The notes: generated by a model from the sequence alone, not told the origin. DNA of 50,643 bases from Gemmatimonadota bacterium (GCA_003223455.1 QHVE01000016.1:1-50643), one strand, 5' to 3'. Shown: positions 28,778 through 38,493, numbered from the stretch's first letter. Numbers and translations are program-made.

Positions 28778-29230
28778 GTGACCGCGAGCGATCACGGCGC
28801 GCGTTCAGTCGACATTCGTCCCGCGGTCGACGCCGACGCGCCGGCGTTGGCCGCGCTGCTCGCGCATCTGGGCTATCCCGCCGACGCAGCCGAGCTGCCG
28901 GACCGACTCCGGCGGTTGCGCGAAGCGGGCGACGATGCGTTCGTCGCCGACGTCGACGGCGCGACGGTTGGTCTCGCCACCGTACACTCTCGGGCCGTGC
29001 TGCACGTCGCGCGGCCAGTCGCGCAGCTCACGGCGCTCGTCGTGCCCCCCGAGATGCGTGGCCGCGGAGTCGGACGCGCGCTCGTCGACGCGGCGGAGCG
29101 CTGGGGAAGGGCTCACGGCGCGGATCGGCTCGTCGTCACCACCGCCCTGCATCGCGCCGACGCACCGCTCTTCTACGAGCGGCTCGGCTTCGAGCACACG
29201 GGCCGGCGCTACGTGAGGAAATTCTCGTAG
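28778..29230 (+). CDS. GNAT-family N-acetyltransferase
   Basis: The 150-residue single GNAT domain starts at a GTG (28778). Blocks are VDIRPAVDADAPALAALLAHLGYP, FVADVDGATVGLATVH, and the acetyl-CoA site AQLTALVVPPEMRGRGVGRALVDAAERW with the Q/R-x-x-G-x-G/A motif (RGRGVGRA). The end is LHRADAPLFYERLGFEHTGRRYVR. The pattern is that of small amine or amino-acid acetyltransferases; the acceptor is not known. It stands 25 bp after the SGNH gene. Confidence 0.88.
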   Translation: MTASDHGARSVDIRPAVDADAPALAALLAHLGYPADAAELPDRLRRLREAGDDAFVADVDGATVGLATVHSRAVLHVARPVAQLTALVVPPEMRGRGVGRALVDAAERWGRAHGADRLVVTTALHRADAPLFYERLGFEHTGRRYVRKFS

Positions 29231-29329
29231 ACGGCCAGACGATCGTACCGCGCGCCGCCGCGTTGCTGGCCACATCGAACACCGGCATATTGCGCGCGCC
29301 TTCATTCCCATCACTTGCCGGAGCGCCAC

Positions 29330-29839
29330 ATGCGGCTCGCCCTCGTTCCTCTCCTCGCGGCCCTCTCGGCCTGCGCGACGTCCGTGGCGCTCGCGCAGAC
29401 CCCAGCGGCGTCTGCCTCATCGGCGCCGCAAGCGTCCAACGCCGTGCAGATCCTCTCCACGAGCCGCCTCGCTGCCCTTGCCGACTCGCTCCCGCCCGGT
29501 GCGTCCACCTCGCATCAGATCACGAGCTGGGACGGATTGTCGAACATGATCTCGCGCCGCGACACGTCGGGGATCCACGAGCGCCACGAAGGCTTCACCG
29601 ACATCTTCGTCGTGCAGCGCGGCCACGCGCGGCTCCGCTACGGCGGCACCGCCGAAGGCGAGCGAAGCTCCTCACCGGGCGAGTGGCGCGGCGGCACGAT
29701 CCGCAACGGCACCGAAGCCGAGATCAACGCAGGTGACATCGTCGTGATCCCCGCCGGCATCCCGCATCAACTCCTGCTCCCGCCTGGCGAGAGCTTCTAC
29801 TACTTCGTCTTCAAGGTGGCGAAGCATCCCGCCCGATAG
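29330..29839 (+). CDS. Exported cupin-domain lipoprotein
   Basis: The 169-residue protein starts at the ATG at 29330 behind a GGAG seven bases upstream. The signal ends in LLAALSACATS, a lipobox-like site, though a signal-peptidase I site (ALAQ) follows and could be used instead. The mature part carries a small cupin: IHERHEGFTDIFVVQRGHARLRYGG for motif 1 and EINAGDIVVIPAGIPHQLLLPPGESFYYFVFKV for motif 2. The His/Glu residues could hold a metal. It is an exported or membrane-bound enzyme or sugar-binding protein; its substrate is unknown. Confidence 0.82.
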   Translation: MRLALVPLLAALSACATSVALAQTPAASASSAPQASNAVQILSTSRLAALADSLPPGASTSHQITSWDGLSNMISRRDTSGIHERHEGFTDIFVVQRGHARLRYGGTAEGERSSSPGEWRGGTIRNGTEAEINAGDIVVIPAGIPHQLLLPPGESFYYFVFKVAKHPAR

Positions 29840-29900
29840 CGCCGCGCCAAGGCGCGCGCCGAGCGCGCGCGCGTCGACGGAATTCCTCGGCTTCGAGCAC

Positions 29901-30242
29901 GTGCAGATCGTCATCCCGGATGGCGAGGAGCGCCGCGCCCGCGAGTTCTACGTCGACGTGCTGGGCTTCACGGAGATCGTTCGCCCCGAATCGCTCGGTG
30001 GGACCGGCGGCGGCTGGTTCCGCAACGGCGCCGTCCAGCTTCATCTCGGCGCCGCGCGCGACTTCCACCCCGCGAGCAAGGCGCATCCGGCGTGGATCGT
30101 CCCCGATCTCGCGGACCTCGTCGCGCGCTGCGAGACCGCCGGCCGTACGATCGAATCCGCCGTCCCGCTCCCCGGCTTCGAACGGGTGCACGTGTACGAT
30201 CCGTTCGGGAACCGGCTGGAGTTGATGGAAAGAACGGCTTGA
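29901..30242 (+). CDS. VOC (glyoxalase-like) protein
   Basis: This encodes at least 113 residues from GTG at 29901. The vicinal-oxygen-chelate fold is seen as EERRAREFYVDVLGFTEIVRPE, then GGWFRNGAVQLHLGAARDF, then HPAWIVPDLADLVARCETAG and VHVYDPFGNRLELME. The in-frame codons just upstream (LGFEH) look like the first strand, so the true start could lie before 29901, but no start codon is available there. Members bind a metal and act as lyases, dioxygenases or resistance proteins; the role here is open. A strong palindrome follows the gene. Confidence 0.82.
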   Translation: MQIVIPDGEERRAREFYVDVLGFTEIVRPESLGGTGGGWFRNGAVQLHLGAARDFHPASKAHPAWIVPDLADLVARCETAGRTIESAVPLPGFERVHVYDPFGNRLELMERTA

Positions 30243-30273
30243 CAGTTGGTCCGTGTGACGGTTGGACGGTAAG

Positions 30274-30315
30274 ACGGCCGGCCTCGGGACGCTCCCGCGT
30301 CCCGAGGCCGGCCGT
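30274..30315. terminator. 19-bp perfect palindrome between converging genes
   Basis: Two perfectly complementary 19-base arms (ACGGCCGGCCTCGGGACGC and its complement) flank a TCCC loop. There is no T-run on either side. It sits between the rightward VOC gene and the convergent lipoprotein gene, so a two-way terminator is likely. Outside the stem, ACGGT/ACCGT words continue the pairing imperfectly over about 30247-30357, including AACCGTC and GACGGTT at 30333-30356. Confidence 0.7.
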
Positions 30316-30367
30316 GAACCGTGAAACCGTCTCACCGTCAGACGGTTAGCTCGTCAGCCGCGCCGCC

Positions 30368-30982
30368 CTAGTAAAACTGCCTCAGCTCCACTCGCGCGTT
30401 GTTCAGATACACCCCCGCGATCCGCACGTAATCTCCCGAGCGCAGGCTCTGGAACTTCGCGACGTCCGTGCGTCGCGGCGAGTATGGCATCGCGACGGTG
30501 AGTCGTGTGCCGTTGCTGACGTCCATCGTGAACAAGCCGTTCTGCTGATCGATCTGGCGCACGGTGCCCTGGAGCGACTGCACGGTGCCCGAGGTCGACG
30601 AGGTCGCCCCGCCCGAGCCCTGCACCGGCTGGTCGACCTGTACGAGGTCGGTGTAATAGCCGTTGTTCGTGTTCTGGATGCGAGCCGTCACCTGGTCGCC
30701 GCGGTCGAGCGACGTCACCGGGTAGCTCTGATTGTTGAACACGACCTTCGTCTGGTTGTCGAACAGCAGGTTGACCGGCTGCCCATTCGGCTGCTGCAGC
30801 GCGATGATCTGCGAGCGCGTGTCGACGCCGGACACGTATCCCGACACCTGGCTCCCCTGAGACCCGCCTCGGCCAAGCACGCCGCCCAGGACGTTGCCCA
30901 GGCTGCCCACGGTGGAGCATGCGCCGAGGGCGGCCAGCATCGCCGCGGCGGCGGCGTGGCGCCCGATTCGGTGCATATTCAT
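30368..30982 (-). CDS. OB-fold-like lipoprotein
   Basis: The 204-residue protein begins with a lipoprotein signal (MLAALGACST, Cys at about 22) and a Gly-rich linker. Two similar strand-rich units follow: QVSGYVSGVDTRSQIIALQQPNGQ (about 45-68) and GTVQSLQGTVRQIDQQNGLFTMDV (about 132-155). The pattern resembles exported OB-fold or DUF5666-like proteins. The start at 30982 is set by GGGAGA eight bases upstream; a second ATG lies two codons in. The name of the family is not certain. The protein is probably anchored in the envelope and modular. Confidence 0.75.
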   Translation of the reverse strand: MNMHRIGRHAAAAAMLAALGACSTVGSLGNVLGGVLGRGGSQGSQVSGYVSGVDTRSQIIALQQPNGQPVNLLFDNQTKVVFNNQSYPVTSLDRGDQVTARIQNTNNGYYTDLVQVDQPVQGSGGATSSTSGTVQSLQGTVRQIDQQNGLFTMDVSNGTRLTVAMPYSPRRTDVAKFQSLRSGDYVRIAGVYLNNARVELRQFY

Positions 30983-31098
30983 GTGATGTCTCCCGTTGAA
31001 TTCGCTGACCTTAAGGCAATGGCGATGCCGCGCGATCTCCGCCCCGCCACCTCGCCGTCCACCGAGCCCATCCGTAGGGGTCCCGAAGGAGCCTGACC

Positions 31099-31641
31099 GT
31101 GTCCCGATACGTCGCGTTGCTCCGCGCCATCAATGTGGGCGGGCGGACTGTGAAAATGGCCGACCTCTGCGCGCTGTTCGAGCACGCGCGGCTCACCGAT
31201 GTGCAGAGCGTGATCGCGAGCGGCAACGTGCTCTTCTCGTCGAGAGGCGGCGACACCGCGGCGCTCGAGCAGCGCATCGAGGGAGCGCTGCGGGCTGGAC
31301 TCGGTTACGACGTCGCCACCTTCGTCCGCACCGCCGACGACCTGGACGCCGTCGTCGCGCACGATCCGTTCGACGCACGCGACCCGGTGATCGAGTCGGA
31401 TACCGTGCACGTGATCTTCACTCGCACGTCGATCGACCGCGCGCGGGCCGAGCGGATCGTCGCGCTCGGCACCGACTACGACGAGCTCCACGTGTTCGGG
31501 CGTGAGATCTTCTGGCGCACGCGCGGTCGAAGCAGTGATTCGAAGATCAAGCCGGCCGCCTTCGCACGCGCCGTCGGCGATCCAGGCACCGCGCGCAACA
31601 TCACGACCGTGCGGAAGCTCGCCGCGAAGCTCCGCGTCTAG
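31099..31641 (+). CDS. DUF1697 family protein
   Basis: The 180-residue protein opens with the DUF1697 hallmark YVALLRAINVGG and continues LFEHARLTDVQSVIASGNVLFSS, ending with ITTVRKLAAKL. Start is GTG at 31099. The family is cytosolic, of unknown activity, and often occurs as a single gene, as here. Its 3' end faces the glycoside hydrolase gene with 13 bp between the two stops. Confidence 0.92.
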   Translation: MSRYVALLRAINVGGRTVKMADLCALFEHARLTDVQSVIASGNVLFSSRGGDTAALEQRIEGALRAGLGYDVATFVRTADDLDAVVAHDPFDARDPVIESDTVHVIFTRTSIDRARAERIVALGTDYDELHVFGREIFWRTRGRSSDSKIKPAAFARAVGDPGTARNITTVRKLAAKLRV

Positions 31642-31648
31642 TCCGGCG

Positions 31649-31665
31649 CGACGCTCAGCGCGTCG
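31649..31665. terminator. Small hairpin between converging genes
   Basis: A 6-bp perfect stem (CGACGC / GCGTCG) with a five-base loop overlaps the stop codon of the glycoside hydrolase and follows the DUF1697 stop. It is a candidate bidirectional terminator, but the stem is short and there is no T-run. Confidence 0.3.
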
Positions 31666-33358
31666 TCCCCCACTCCAGCACCACGAGCGACACGCCCTGG
31701 CGCGGAAGGCGGAACGTCAGCGTGCTGCCGCCGTTCGTGGCCTGCGCTGCGACCGGCTCGATCGTCGCGAGCTTCGAGGCGTCGAGCAGCCGCGCATACT
31801 GCGCATCGTTCGGCGCGATCGGACTTCCCATGCGCTTCCATTCACCGTACGCGTTGCTGTGCGTCTCGTCGATGCGATAGTGTGTGACGTGCGCCGCCGA
31901 TGCCGCGGGAGGCAGCCCCGCGAGCGCGAGAGTGACGTCCGCATCGGGACCCGCGACGTCGTCGTCATGATAGTGCCAGACCAGGACGGCGAGCGTCGAG
32001 CCGTCGAGGCTCGCCAGCGCCGACACATCCGGTCGCTCGCGCACCCCCGCGGCGACGATGCGCTCCAGTGGCACCTCGGCCGAGCTCTCCGTCGCGATGC
32101 GCGCGCCGCCCATCTTTGAGAACATCCGGAAGACGTTCAGCACCGGCAGGTCGATCCCGTTCGTCGCGAGCGCACGAAAGCCGGCGAAGTACGGCTGGTC
32201 CTCGAACTCGAACGCCCACGTGAGTGCACCTTCCAGGTGTACGCCGTGCTTCGCCGCGAGCAATTGCTTGCGCGCGAACACTGCCGCGGTGTAACTCGAG
32301 TACATCGTGCCGTTTCGATACCCGAGCGAGGCGCCCTGACACGCCGCGCACCCTTCGGGGTCGGACTCGCCGATCACGATCGGCTTCGCACGCAGCTCGG
32401 GCACGGCGGCGATCATCTGGAAGCCGCGGTCGATCGTCGCGAGCTGATTCGCGATCCCCATGCGCACGTGACCGTCGACGTATGTCGGCGAGCCCTTGGC
32501 GTGGAATGAGAGGAAGTCCGTCGGGGTGCCCACGGCCCCCGTCGCATAGTTCCTCCCGTTGACGACGTGCCGGAGAAAGCCTTCCATGAAGGCGCCGCCG
32601 TGACTCGCGACGTCCGGCCCTCCCACGCGCGCCGTCGGCAGCGCACGCCGCACCGCCGCGACCGCGAAGTCGTGCAGCTTGTAGAAATCCTCGGGGCTTC
32701 CGCGCCAGTACGCCGGAATGTTCGCCTCGTTCCACACCTCCCAGTACCAGTACTCCACCTCGGCGCGACCGTAGCGCTCGACGCAGTGCTTCGTCCACCG
32801 GTACACGAGCTCCCCCCACTTTGCGTAGTCCTTCGGCGGGTACGCCCATCCGGTGGTGATCAGATCGTAGCGCATTCCCGGCCGCCACTCGTGCTGATAC
32901 GGCTCCGGCTTCGTCGACAGCGCCTTCGGCATGAACCCGATCTGCACGTACGGTCTGACGCCGCGAGCGAGATAGGTATCGATGATCCGGTCGAGCACTG
33001 TCCAGTCGTACACGGCGCGTCCGTGCGCGTCCTCGGTGTAGACGTTGGTGCTCCCCCACTTCAACGCCGGAGTGCCGTCCCCCGTGGTCAGCAGGTTGTG
33101 CGTGCGGAAGTACACTTGCTTCGGACGCAGCGCGCCCAGCTCGCCGATCAGCTTCCGCCCGTCCTTCATCGTCGCGTAGTTCGGCTCGTCGGCGCCGAAG
33201 AAGCGCCAGATCGGTTCGAGCGGGCCGAGCGTCCGGCTCGCGTCGACGCGGATCGTGACGGGGAAGGGCGCAGCACTCGCGTCGTTCTGCCCACTGGCAG
33301 CGCTCGCGATCGAGACGCACGCCAGGAGCGAGAGCGGAAGGATTGCGAGTCGCGGCAT
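31655..33358 (-). CDS. Exported GH39-like glycoside hydrolase
   Basis: The 567-residue protein has a signal peptide (RLAILPLSLLACVSIASAASGQ). A TIM-barrel of the GH39/beta-xylosidase type follows, with the acid/base motif YWEVWNEANIPAYW and a likely nucleophile strand KPIVIGESDPEGC. DEPNYATMKDGRKLIGELG and YPPKDYAKWGELVYRW are typical of the barrel. The C-terminal part (after about 430) is a beta-sandwich. It probably removes xylose, iduronate or a similar terminal sugar outside the cytosol. A CAAC pair right after the nucleophile is unusual. No sugar transporter or other CAZyme is adjacent. Confidence 0.82.
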   Translation of the reverse strand: MPRLAILPLSLLACVSIASAASGQNDASAAPFPVTIRVDASRTLGPLEPIWRFFGADEPNYATMKDGRKLIGELGALRPKQVYFRTHNLLTTGDGTPALKWGSTNVYTEDAHGRAVYDWTVLDRIIDTYLARGVRPYVQIGFMPKALSTKPEPYQHEWRPGMRYDLITTGWAYPPKDYAKWGELVYRWTKHCVERYGRAEVEYWYWEVWNEANIPAYWRGSPEDFYKLHDFAVAAVRRALPTARVGGPDVASHGGAFMEGFLRHVVNGRNYATGAVGTPTDFLSFHAKGSPTYVDGHVRMGIANQLATIDRGFQMIAAVPELRAKPIVIGESDPEGCAACQGASLGYRNGTMYSSYTAAVFARKQLLAAKHGVHLEGALTWAFEFEDQPYFAGFRALATNGIDLPVLNVFRMFSKMGGARIATESSAEVPLERIVAAGVRERPDVSALASLDGSTLAVLVWHYHDDDVAGPDADVTLALAGLPPAASAAHVTHYRIDETHSNAYGEWKRMGSPIAPNDAQYARLLDASKLATIEPVAAQATNGGSTLTFRLPRQGVSLVVLEWGTTR

Positions 33359-33431
33359 CGGAGTTGGATGAAGGGTCTTGCCGAAGGACAGCCAGGGCCG
33401 ACTGATTCTATCCACTCTCGGAGGACTGCAC

Positions 33432-33836
33432 ATGGCCATTCGCGTCGTCCGCCTCGGCACGCCCCGCGCCCCGGGTGAGGGTGTCCGCCTGGGCACCGTC
33501 CGTCGTCCGCCGCGTGGGGTGCCCAAGCGCGACTTCGCCCGGCGGGACTTCTATGACGTCTGGCTCCCCGAGCTCGCCCCGTCCGCGCCGACGGTCTCTT
33601 GGGCGCTCGCGGACCCGTGGACTGACGCCCGGTGGCGGCGCTACGAGCGCATCTATGTAAAGGAGATGGCGACTCCCGCCGCCCGCCACCTCATCGACCT
33701 GCTCGCCGTCCTGTCGAAGACGACGAATTTTTCCGTGGGCTGCTACTGCGAGGACGCGAGCCGATGCCATCGCAGCCTGCTCGCCCGGCTGCTCGAGGAG
33801 GCGGGGGCCACGATGACCGGCGCGCCCGAGGCGTAG
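33432..33836 (+). CDS. DUF488 family protein
   Basis: The 134-residue DUF488 protein has RRPPRGVPKRDFARRDFYDVWLPELAPS, WRRYERIYVKEM, and a C-terminal FSVGCYCEDASRCHRSLLARLL with the conserved Cys/His cluster (CYCxxxxxCHR). The start at 33432 follows GGAGG eight bases upstream. The function is unknown; the CYC...CHRS motif may bind metal or form a redox pair. It diverges from the GH39-like gene, whose start is 73 bp away, so the small gap must hold both promoters. Confidence 0.88.
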   Translation: MAIRVVRLGTPRAPGEGVRLGTVRRPPRGVPKRDFARRDFYDVWLPELAPSAPTVSWALADPWTDARWRRYERIYVKEMATPAARHLIDLLAVLSKTTNFSVGCYCEDASRCHRSLLARLLEEAGATMTGAPEA

Positions 33837-33937
33837 CTGACGATGGAGTGCCTGGTGCGCCAGCAAGGCACGGGCAGGGCTGACCGCTGTTGCAGAACCC
33901 GCCTGCGCGCGTCGTTATTCGACGCTCACCCTTTCAA

Positions 33938-36900
33938 ATGTTGCCTCGCAGCTCCGCCTCTCGCGTCGATGCCGACGCGCCGCCGGCCCTCCGGCGTTTC
34001 AGTTCGCGACTCGGGCGCATGTCGCTCCTCATCGGCGCGACCGTCCTCACGGCTGCCCAGGCGGGTGCTCAGAAGCTGCAGTTCCGGGCGCTCACCCCCG
34101 ACGACGGCCTCTCCAGCTCGCGCGTTCAGTCCATCGTGCAGGACAGCCGTGGCTTCATGTGGTTCGGCACGACGAAGGGCCTGAACCGGTATGATGGCTA
34201 CGGCTTCGCGGTCTACCGCCATCGCGCCGGCGAGGAAGCGTCGCTCGCTGGCAACGAGGCGCTCACGATCTACGAGGACGCGCAGAAGACCCTCTGGATC
34301 GGTACGCCCGCCGGCCTCAGTCGCTACGACCGCGAACGCGACGCATTCCAGAATTTCAGCGTCGTCGCGGGCGACACCGTCCAGGTCAGCGCCATCCTCG
34401 AAGCGGAAGGCACGCTGTGGCTCGGGACCGCGCGGGGACTCTACAAGTTCGATCGGGCGACCGGCAAGGCGAGCTCATACGGCGGGCAGCTGGCCGGCTT
34501 CGATGTCCAGGGGCTGTTCGAGGACTCGGGCAAGCATCTCTGGATCGGCACGAAGGGCAACGGCGCCTGGGAGCTCGATCCGCGAGCCGGCACGCTGAAG
34601 GCCTGGGTCGTCGACCCCGAGAGCTCCGACTCGCCCACGCTCTACAAGGCGAAGGACGCGCGCGTGTTCGTCGAGGATGCGGACGGTGCCATCTACATGG
34701 CGTTCGCGGACGGCGGTCTCGCGAAGATCAATCGCGCGAGTGGCGGTGTCACGCTGTTTCAGCACGACGCCGATGATCCCTATAGCATCGCGATCAATGC
34801 GGTGTACTCGCTCCTCCTCGACGGCAGGCGCGGACTCTGGATCGGCACGGAGAACGGTGGACTCGACTACCTCGACTTCGCCACTCGGCGCTTTTCGCAC
34901 AACCAGTTCGACCCCAACAACCCCACGGGGCTGAACAGCAATTCGATCTGGGCCATCCATCGTGATCAATCCGGCACGCTCTGGCTCGGGACCTTCGCCG
35001 GCGGCGTCAACATCTCGCTGCAGAACGGCAACGCGATCCGCCGCTTTCGCTCCGTCGCCGGTGACGCGACGAGCCTGAGCTTCAACTCCGTCATGGCGTT
35101 CCTCGACGACTCGCGTGGTGGCACCTGGGTCGCGACCGACGGGGGAGGGCTGAATCGCTTCGACCGCACCACCGGAAAGTTCCAGCGTTTCAGCAAGGCG
35201 ACGAGCAACCTGAACTCCGACGCCGTGCTGTCGCTCACGGAGGACCGTTTCGGCAAGATCTGGATCGCGACGTGGGCGGGCGGCGTCAGCCGCTTCGATC
35301 CGCAGACCGGACGATTCACGCCGTACACGCCGAAGACGAGCGCGATGGCCGACGACCACGCCTTCGCCGTCCACGCTGACCGCGGGGGCCGTGTCTGGAT
35401 CGGTACCTACCAGAAAGGCTTGCAGCGCGTCGATCCTGCGACGGGCACATTCGCCGCGCCGATCCCCCTCGGCAAGGGCAAGCAGAGCCAGATCCGCGTC
35501 ATCACCGAGGTCGCCGACGGGAGACTCCTGCTCGGCACGATCGGTGGAGGCATGTACCTGTACGATCCGAGCACCGGGCGACAGCGCGCGTACCCCATCG
35601 GCAAGGACGGCATCAGTGGCAACGCCGTTCAGGCGATCGTCGAGACCGAACCCGGCATCGTGTGGATCGGCACCTCGAACGGGCTCGATCGGCTCGATCG
35701 CGGCACCGACAAGATCGAGCACTACACCGAGGCCGACGGGCTGCCCGGCACGGCGGTGAACGGGATCGCCCCCGACGGCTCCGGCCAGCTCTGGCTCAGT
35801 GGCGATCGCGGCGTCGCCCGCTTCAACCCCGCGACCAAGCGGGCGAAGACGTACACCGTTGCCGACGGACTGCAGGGCAGTGAGTTCAACTCCGGCTCGT
35901 ACTACAGAGCGCGTGACGGCGCGATCTTCTTCGGAGGCGCCAAGGGCTTCAACATGATCGAGCCCGAGCGAATCGCCGAGAACACGCACGCGCCGCCGAT
36001 CGCGCTGACGGGCTTCCAGCTGTACAACAAGCCGGTCGGCATCGGCGTCGACGGCTCGCCCCTCGAGCAGAGCATCACCGTCGCGAGGAAGCTCGTGCTG
36101 CACCACGATCAGAGCGTCTTCACGATCGAGTTCGCGGCGCTCGACTTCGTGGCGCCCGAGAAGAATCAGTACGCCTACAAGCTCGAAGGGCTCGACGACG
36201 ACTGGAACGCCGTTGGCACGAAGCGGGTCGCCTCCTACACGAACCTCCCCGCCGGCAACTACGTCTTCCGTGTGAAGGGCACGAACAACGACGGACGCTG
36301 GAACCAGGAAGGCGCCTCGTTGGCGATCAGGATCGTGCCGCCCTTCTGGGCATCGTGGTGGTTCCGCGCCATCGTCCTCCTCGCGGCGGCGTGGGGCATC
36401 CGCTACGCGCTGCGCATCCAGCGCGAGCGCCGCGAGAGCCTCGAGCGCATGAACGCGACGCTCGCCGAGGCGGCGGACCGCGATCGCAAGGCGCAGCAGT
36501 ACCTCGAGCGCAACGTGCTCGAGGTGCTCGATGCGATGGAGCGCTTCTCGGAGGGCGATCTCTCCGTCGGCCTGGTCGTCGAGCGCGACGACGCCATCGG
36601 GCGACTCCGACTCGGTGTGAACAAGGCGGTGCTCAACATCCGGTCGATGGTGCAGCAGGTTCGCGAGGTGCTCGACTCCACGGTGGTGACGAGCCGTCAG
36701 ATCCAGATGGAGACGAACGAGCTGGCGCGCGGCGCGGAGGAGCAGATCAATCAGACGCTGCTCGTCGCCGGTGCCGCTCAACAGATGGCCCAGACGGTCT
36801 CGGCGAGCAACACCAGCATCGCCGAGGCGTCCGACATCGCGCAGCGATCAGGGACGGAGGCACACGAAGGCGGCCGCATCGTCCGCGACACCTTCGCCGG

Positions 36901-37582
36901 GATGGACGAGATCGTGACGACCGTCGGCATCTCCGCGCGGACCGTGCAGTCCCTCGGCCGAAGCAGCGAGCAGATCGGCGCGATCACACGCGTGATCGAG
37001 CAGATCGCCGACCAGACCGAGCTCCTCTCGCTCAACGCGGCGATCGAGGCGGCGCGCGCCGGTCGCCACGGCCGCACCTTCGCCGTCGTCGCGCAGGAAG
37101 TGCAGCGCCTGGCCGAGCGCACGGCTCAGGCGACGAGCGAGATCGCCAAGGTCATCGAGCACAACCAGCGCGAAGTGGAGACCGCCGTCGAGGCGATGTC
37201 GCGCGTCGGCGGACAGGTGGAGAAGGGCAAGGAGCTCGTCGACAAGGCGGGCAGCGCCCTCGACGCGATCATCGACAACGCCGAGCGGATGCTCGCCTGC
37301 ATCCAGCAAGTCCGTGCGTCGAGCGAGGAGCAGTCGTCCACCACCGCGCACATCAGCGAGAACGTCGAGACGATCTCGCGCGTGACGCACTCGGCCGTGC
37401 GAGGCAATCAGTCGGTGGCGACCTCGGTGCAGGAGCTCAGCACCATGATCGAGGACCTGCAGCAGCGGGTCGCACGATTCCACCTCGAGGGCATCGAGCT
37501 GCAGCCCCCGCTTCCCGAGATCAAGGTGGACGTCGCCAGGCTCCCGTCGGCCCCCCGCGAGCTGGTCTCCCTCGACTCCTGA
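33938..37582 (+). CDS. Two-propeller/Y_Y_Y sensor fused to a chemotaxis (MCP) output domain
   Basis: The 1214-residue protein has an N-terminal signal or anchor. Then come two-component-type beta-propeller repeats (about 40-700, repeated LWIGT and WFGT units) and a Y_Y_Y domain (about 744-802). One transmembrane helix ([19 protein letters not shown], about 806-825) follows. A HAMP-like region ([19 protein letters not shown], about 862-908) leads to an MCP signalling domain with the hairpin tip [19 protein letters not shown] (about 1020-1063). The usual output after such propellers is a histidine kinase; here it is an MCP. The start could be ATG 33938 or ATG 34019. It probably senses a carbohydrate-like ligand outside. 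Confidence 0.88.
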   Translation: MLPRSSASRVDADAPPALRRFSSRLGRMSLLIGATVLTAAQAGAQKLQFRALTPDDGLSSSRVQSIVQDSRGFMWFGTTKGLNRYDGYGFAVYRHRAGEEASLAGNEALTIYEDAQKTLWIGTPAGLSRYDRERDAFQNFSVVAGDTVQVSAILEAEGTLWLGTARGLYKFDRATGKASSYGGQLAGFDVQGLFEDSGKHLWIGTKGNGAWELDPRAGTLKAWVVDPESSDSPTLYKAKDARVFVEDADGAIYMAFADGGLAKINRASGGVTLFQHDADDPYSIAINAVYSLLLDGRRGLWIGTENGGLDYLDFATRRFSHNQFDPNNPTGLNSNSIWAIHRDQSGTLWLGTFAGGVNISLQNGNAIRRFRSVAGDATSLSFNSVMAFLDDSRGGTWVATDGGGLNRFDRTTGKFQRFSKATSNLNSDAVLSLTEDRFGKIWIATWAGGVSRFDPQTGRFTPYTPKTSAMADDHAFAVHADRGGRVWIGTYQKGLQRVDPATGTFAAPIPLGKGKQSQIRVITEVADGRLLLGTIGGGMYLYDPSTGRQRAYPIGKDGISGNAVQAIVETEPGIVWIGTSNGLDRLDRGTDKIEHYTEADGLPGTAVNGIAPDGSGQLWLSGDRGVARFNPATKRAKTYTVADGLQGSEFNSGSYYRARDGAIFFGGAKGFNMIEPERIAENTHAPPIALTGFQLYNKPVGIGVDGSPLEQSITVARKLVLHHDQSVFTIEFAALDFVAPEKNQYAYKLEGLDDDWNAVGTKRVASYTNLPAGNYVFRVKGTNNDGRWNQEGASLAIRIVPPFWASWWFRAIVLLAAAWGIRYALRIQRERRESLERMNATLAEAADRDRKAQQYLERNVLEVLDAMERFSEGDLSVGLVVERDDAIGRLRLGVNKAVLNIRSMVQQVREVLDSTVVTSRQIQMETNELARGAEEQINQTLLVAGAAQQMAQTVSASNTSIAEASDIAQRSGTEAHEGGRIVRDTFAGMDEIVTTVGISARTVQSLGRSSEQIGAITRVIEQIADQTELLSLNAAIEAARAGRHGRTFAVVAQEVQRLAERTAQATSEIAKVIEHNQREVETAVEAMSRVGGQVEKGKELVDKAGSALDAIIDNAERMLACIQQVRASSEEQSSTTAHISENVETISRVTHSAVRGNQSVATSVQELSTMIEDLQQRVARFHLEGIELQPPLPEIKVDVARLPSAPRELVSLDS

Positions 37583-37591
37583 TCCCGTCCG

Positions 37592-37633
37592 ACGAGCGCG
37601 ACACCCGCGGTGATCGGCCGGTGTCGCGCTCGT
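37592..37633 (+). terminator. Hairpin after the sensor-MCP gene
   Basis: Two perfect 14-base arms (ACGAGCGCGACACC / GGTGTCGCGCTCGT) at 37592-37605 and 37620-37633 enclose a 14-base loop, starting ten bases after the stop. There is only a weak T-containing tail (TGCGTTC). This is very likely the end of the sensor transcript. Confidence 0.7.
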
Positions 37634-37961
37634 TGCGTTCACCGGTAATATTCCGGACGAGATCGCCGCGAACGTCGGGCAGGCTTCGGCCGTAGACATC
37701 TAGCGCCTGTCCAACGACGGAACGCGGATCTGGAACGGCGATGACGCGGAGTCGGCCGGATCCCAGGCGCACAGATTCATGCGCCGCAGCCTGAAAAAAG
37801 ACCTTGGGGTCGTGGATCGAGAGGAGTGGGGCACCGCTCCCGGCATCTCGATCCGGAGAGCGGTCGATCCGGCGTTTTCCCCGTCATCCGTCGTTTCCGC
37901 GTTCCGTCGTTGGAAGGGCAAATAGCGTCAGCCAGCAGTCCCACTTCGACCATCGACCCAG
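37634..37961 (+). other. Intergenic region before the molybdenum hydroxylase genes
   Basis: This 328-bp gap has no convincing gene. Its only notable stretch is an A-run (CTGAAAAAAGACC, about 37789-37801). It must carry the promoter for the two hydroxylase genes, though I cannot place one with confidence. A 73-codon leftward open frame here has no protein-like features. Confidence 0.35.
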
Positions 37962-38483
37962 ATGAAGGTCTCCCTCACGGTCAACGGCAAGCCGACGTCC
38001 ATCGACGCACCACCCGACATGCCGCTGCTGTGGGTGCTGCGTGACGTGCTCGACCTCAAGGGCGCCAAGTACGGATGCGGTGTCGGCCAGTGCGGCGCCT
38101 GTACGGTGCATCTCAAGGGCTCGCCGGTGCGCTCCTGCCAGCTCCCCGTCTCCGCTCTCCAGGGCGCCGAGGTGACCACGATCGAGGGTCTCTCCCCCGA
38201 CGGTTCGCATCCAGTGCAACGCGCCTGGGACGAGATCGACGTGCCGCAGTGTGGCTACTGCCAGGCGGGACAGATCATGAGCGCCGCGGCGCTCCTCGCG
38301 AGGAATCCTTCGCCGACGGACGCGCAGATCACCGCCGCGATGAACGGCAATCTGTGCCGCTGCGCCACGTACCATCGGATCCGCGACGCGATCCACGCGG
38401 CCGCGGCCACGTCGGCCGTGACCCCGAGTGCTCCTGCTGCCACCACTGCCCGGCCGCGGCAGGCCGGTACCCCGCGCAACTGA
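37962..38483 (+). CDS. iorA: (2Fe-2S) small subunit of a molybdenum hydroxylase
   Basis: The 173-residue protein has the two Fe-S clusters of xanthine-oxidase-type small subunits. A plant ferredoxin type is at [12 protein letters not shown]...C (about 43-60), and the [2Fe-2S]-binding helical domain is at [10 protein letters not shown]...NLCRC (about 96-137). The 20-residue Ala/Thr/Pro tail is an add-on. It transfers electrons from the molybdenum cofactor subunit. The large subunit follows ten bases later with the same direction. The IorA name is by similarity; aldehyde and isoquinoline oxidoreductases have the same layout. Confidence 0.9.
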   Translation: MKVSLTVNGKPTSIDAPPDMPLLWVLRDVLDLKGAKYGCGVGQCGACTVHLKGSPVRSCQLPVSALQGAEVTTIEGLSPDGSHPVQRAWDEIDVPQCGYCQAGQIMSAAALLARNPSPTDAQITAAMNGNLCRCATYHRIRDAIHAAAATSAVTPSAPAATTARPRQAGTPRN

Positions 38484-38493
38484 GGAATCGATC

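Noticed and set aside
33890-33920. A possible sigma-70 promoter before the sensor-MCP gene (TTGCAG with a weak -10)
   Set aside because: The -10 match is poor and promoter calls in this GC background are unreliable.
37700-37921. A 73-codon leftward open frame in the intergenic gap
   Set aside because: The translation is rich in Arg, Ser and Pro with no structure, no ribosome binding site is seen, and nothing else supports it.
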